Shown here piece after piece: positions 63,616 to 64,000 of a stretch of DNA of 64,000 nt (positions are counted from its first letter, which is position 1; each line of letters begins with the position of its first letter). This DNA is from Dactylellina haptotyla (taxonomy: Eukaryota; Ascomycota; Orbiliomycetes; Orbiliales; Orbiliaceae). The translations under genes and the position numbers were made by a program. A model generated the notes under the pieces. That model saw only the letters and a list, made by a program, of their open reading frames with translations. It did not search any database and was not told where the DNA came from. The stretch spans positions 5,084,001 through 5,148,000 of the forward strand of contig CM062379.1 of assembly GCA_031310005.1 (NCBI GenBank). The letters are read 5' to 3'.

Positions 63616-64000
63616 CTTTTATACAAAATGTGCGTGTGAACGCAGAACGGCGGCCTAGTCTCTGCCGATCGAGCCTGCCCGACTGGGATTTCGAAGTAGA
63701 GAGTGCGGCCAAGGCAAGCTCTCCCCCCCTTCGAAGCGTGTGTGCTTCAGGAAGTGAGACGGGATGTAGCGACAAGGCCCATCCGGCAGAGATTCCGTGT
63801 GCGGGAGAGCAATACAGTTCGGCGTCCCCTCTCAATTGCCAGGATCGGCAGCCAGCATCTCCCCAGATGGGCCGGATTGCGCGTTTTCTTGTCGAATATC
63901 GGAGATGTATTCGCGGGGACGGTCAACGGATTTTCTCGCGAGGCGTCGAGCGAAATAAAACAGGCGGTCGAGAGATATCGTCAAAGCGAAGAAAAAAGGA
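63616..64000. promoter_or_regulatory. Upstream region of the Afi1 gene
   Basis: GC-rich sequence up to the window end. It presumably holds the promoter of the Afi1 gene and perhaps that of a neighbour beyond the edge. Frames on the minus strand here overlap the Afi1 start and have no motif. Confidence 0.45.

Noticed and set aside
1-64000. CRISPR arrays, rRNA genes, intact DNA transposons, LINEs or LTR elements
   Set aside because: No regular spacer-repeat pattern, no long terminal or inverted repeats and no transposase or reverse-transcriptase motifs were seen on reading.

Overview
The window is nuclear DNA of a filamentous ascomycete (Pezizomycotina-type). Most genes have one to seven short introns of about 48-190 bp, with GT donors, CTAAC/CTGAC-like branch sites and AG acceptors. 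Intergenic spacers are rich in AT and in pyrimidine tracts. The gene set is fungal: an Afi1-type Arf regulator, a fungal mitochondrial bL31m, a Yju3-type monoglyceride lipase, a Tho1-like SAP protein and a Mid2-like wall-sensor architecture. There is no rRNA, CRISPR array or prokaryotic operon, and I saw no intact transposon. Class and genus cannot be fixed by eye.

Layout. 0-0.8 kb: 3' part of a C2H2 zinc-finger gene. 2.5-8.0 kb: one 5.5-kb exon for a very large disordered protein ending in a methyltransferase-like domain (minus). 8-17 kb: sparse, holding only the Tho1-like gene at 11.6-12.4 kb, with an AT-rich 4.8-kb gap after it. 17.3-19.5 kb: a four-exon, two-RRM RNA-binding protein. 20.5-22.1 kb: a coiled-coil protein (minus). 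22-28 kb: a gene-poor, AT-rich, accessory-looking stretch with a decayed or mis-framed secreted two-repeat protein (24.5-25.7 kb) and a possible enzyme fragment. A flavin aromatic hydroxylase lies at its edge (28.1-29.6 kb).

30-46 kb: housekeeping or unknown genes. They are a two-exon unknown (minus), a single-pass S/T-rich membrane protein, a DHCR24-like FAD oxidoreductase, a small acidic/basic nuclear-type protein, a 792-aa Ser/Pro-rich protein, a Cys-rich 299-aa protein and a 909-aa charged protein whose first intron is in frame and easy to miss. 46.8-49.3 kb: a cytochrome b561 membrane protein with a long disordered tail.

50-64 kb is dense and intron-rich. It holds an EF-hand light-chain-like protein, an inner-membrane-type mitochondrial protein, S-formylglutathione hydrolase (7 exons), mitochondrial ribosomal protein bL31m, a flavin-reductase-domain protein with a presequence, a conserved mitochondrial-type protein, monoglyceride lipase (4 exons) and Afi1 (8 exons). 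Four of the genes between 51.9 and 59.2 kb have N-termini typical of mitochondrial import.

I found no convincing undescribed multi-gene system. The observations most worth a second look are the two-repeat secreted protein with a reading-frame problem, the tRNA-like Pol III boxes at 31.7-31.8 kb, the in-frame hidden intron at 45.5 kb, the DHCR24 homologue with a presequence-like N-terminus and the giant disordered methyltransferase-like protein. Exon boundaries were derived by hand and checked for phase; none has been confirmed with transcripts.
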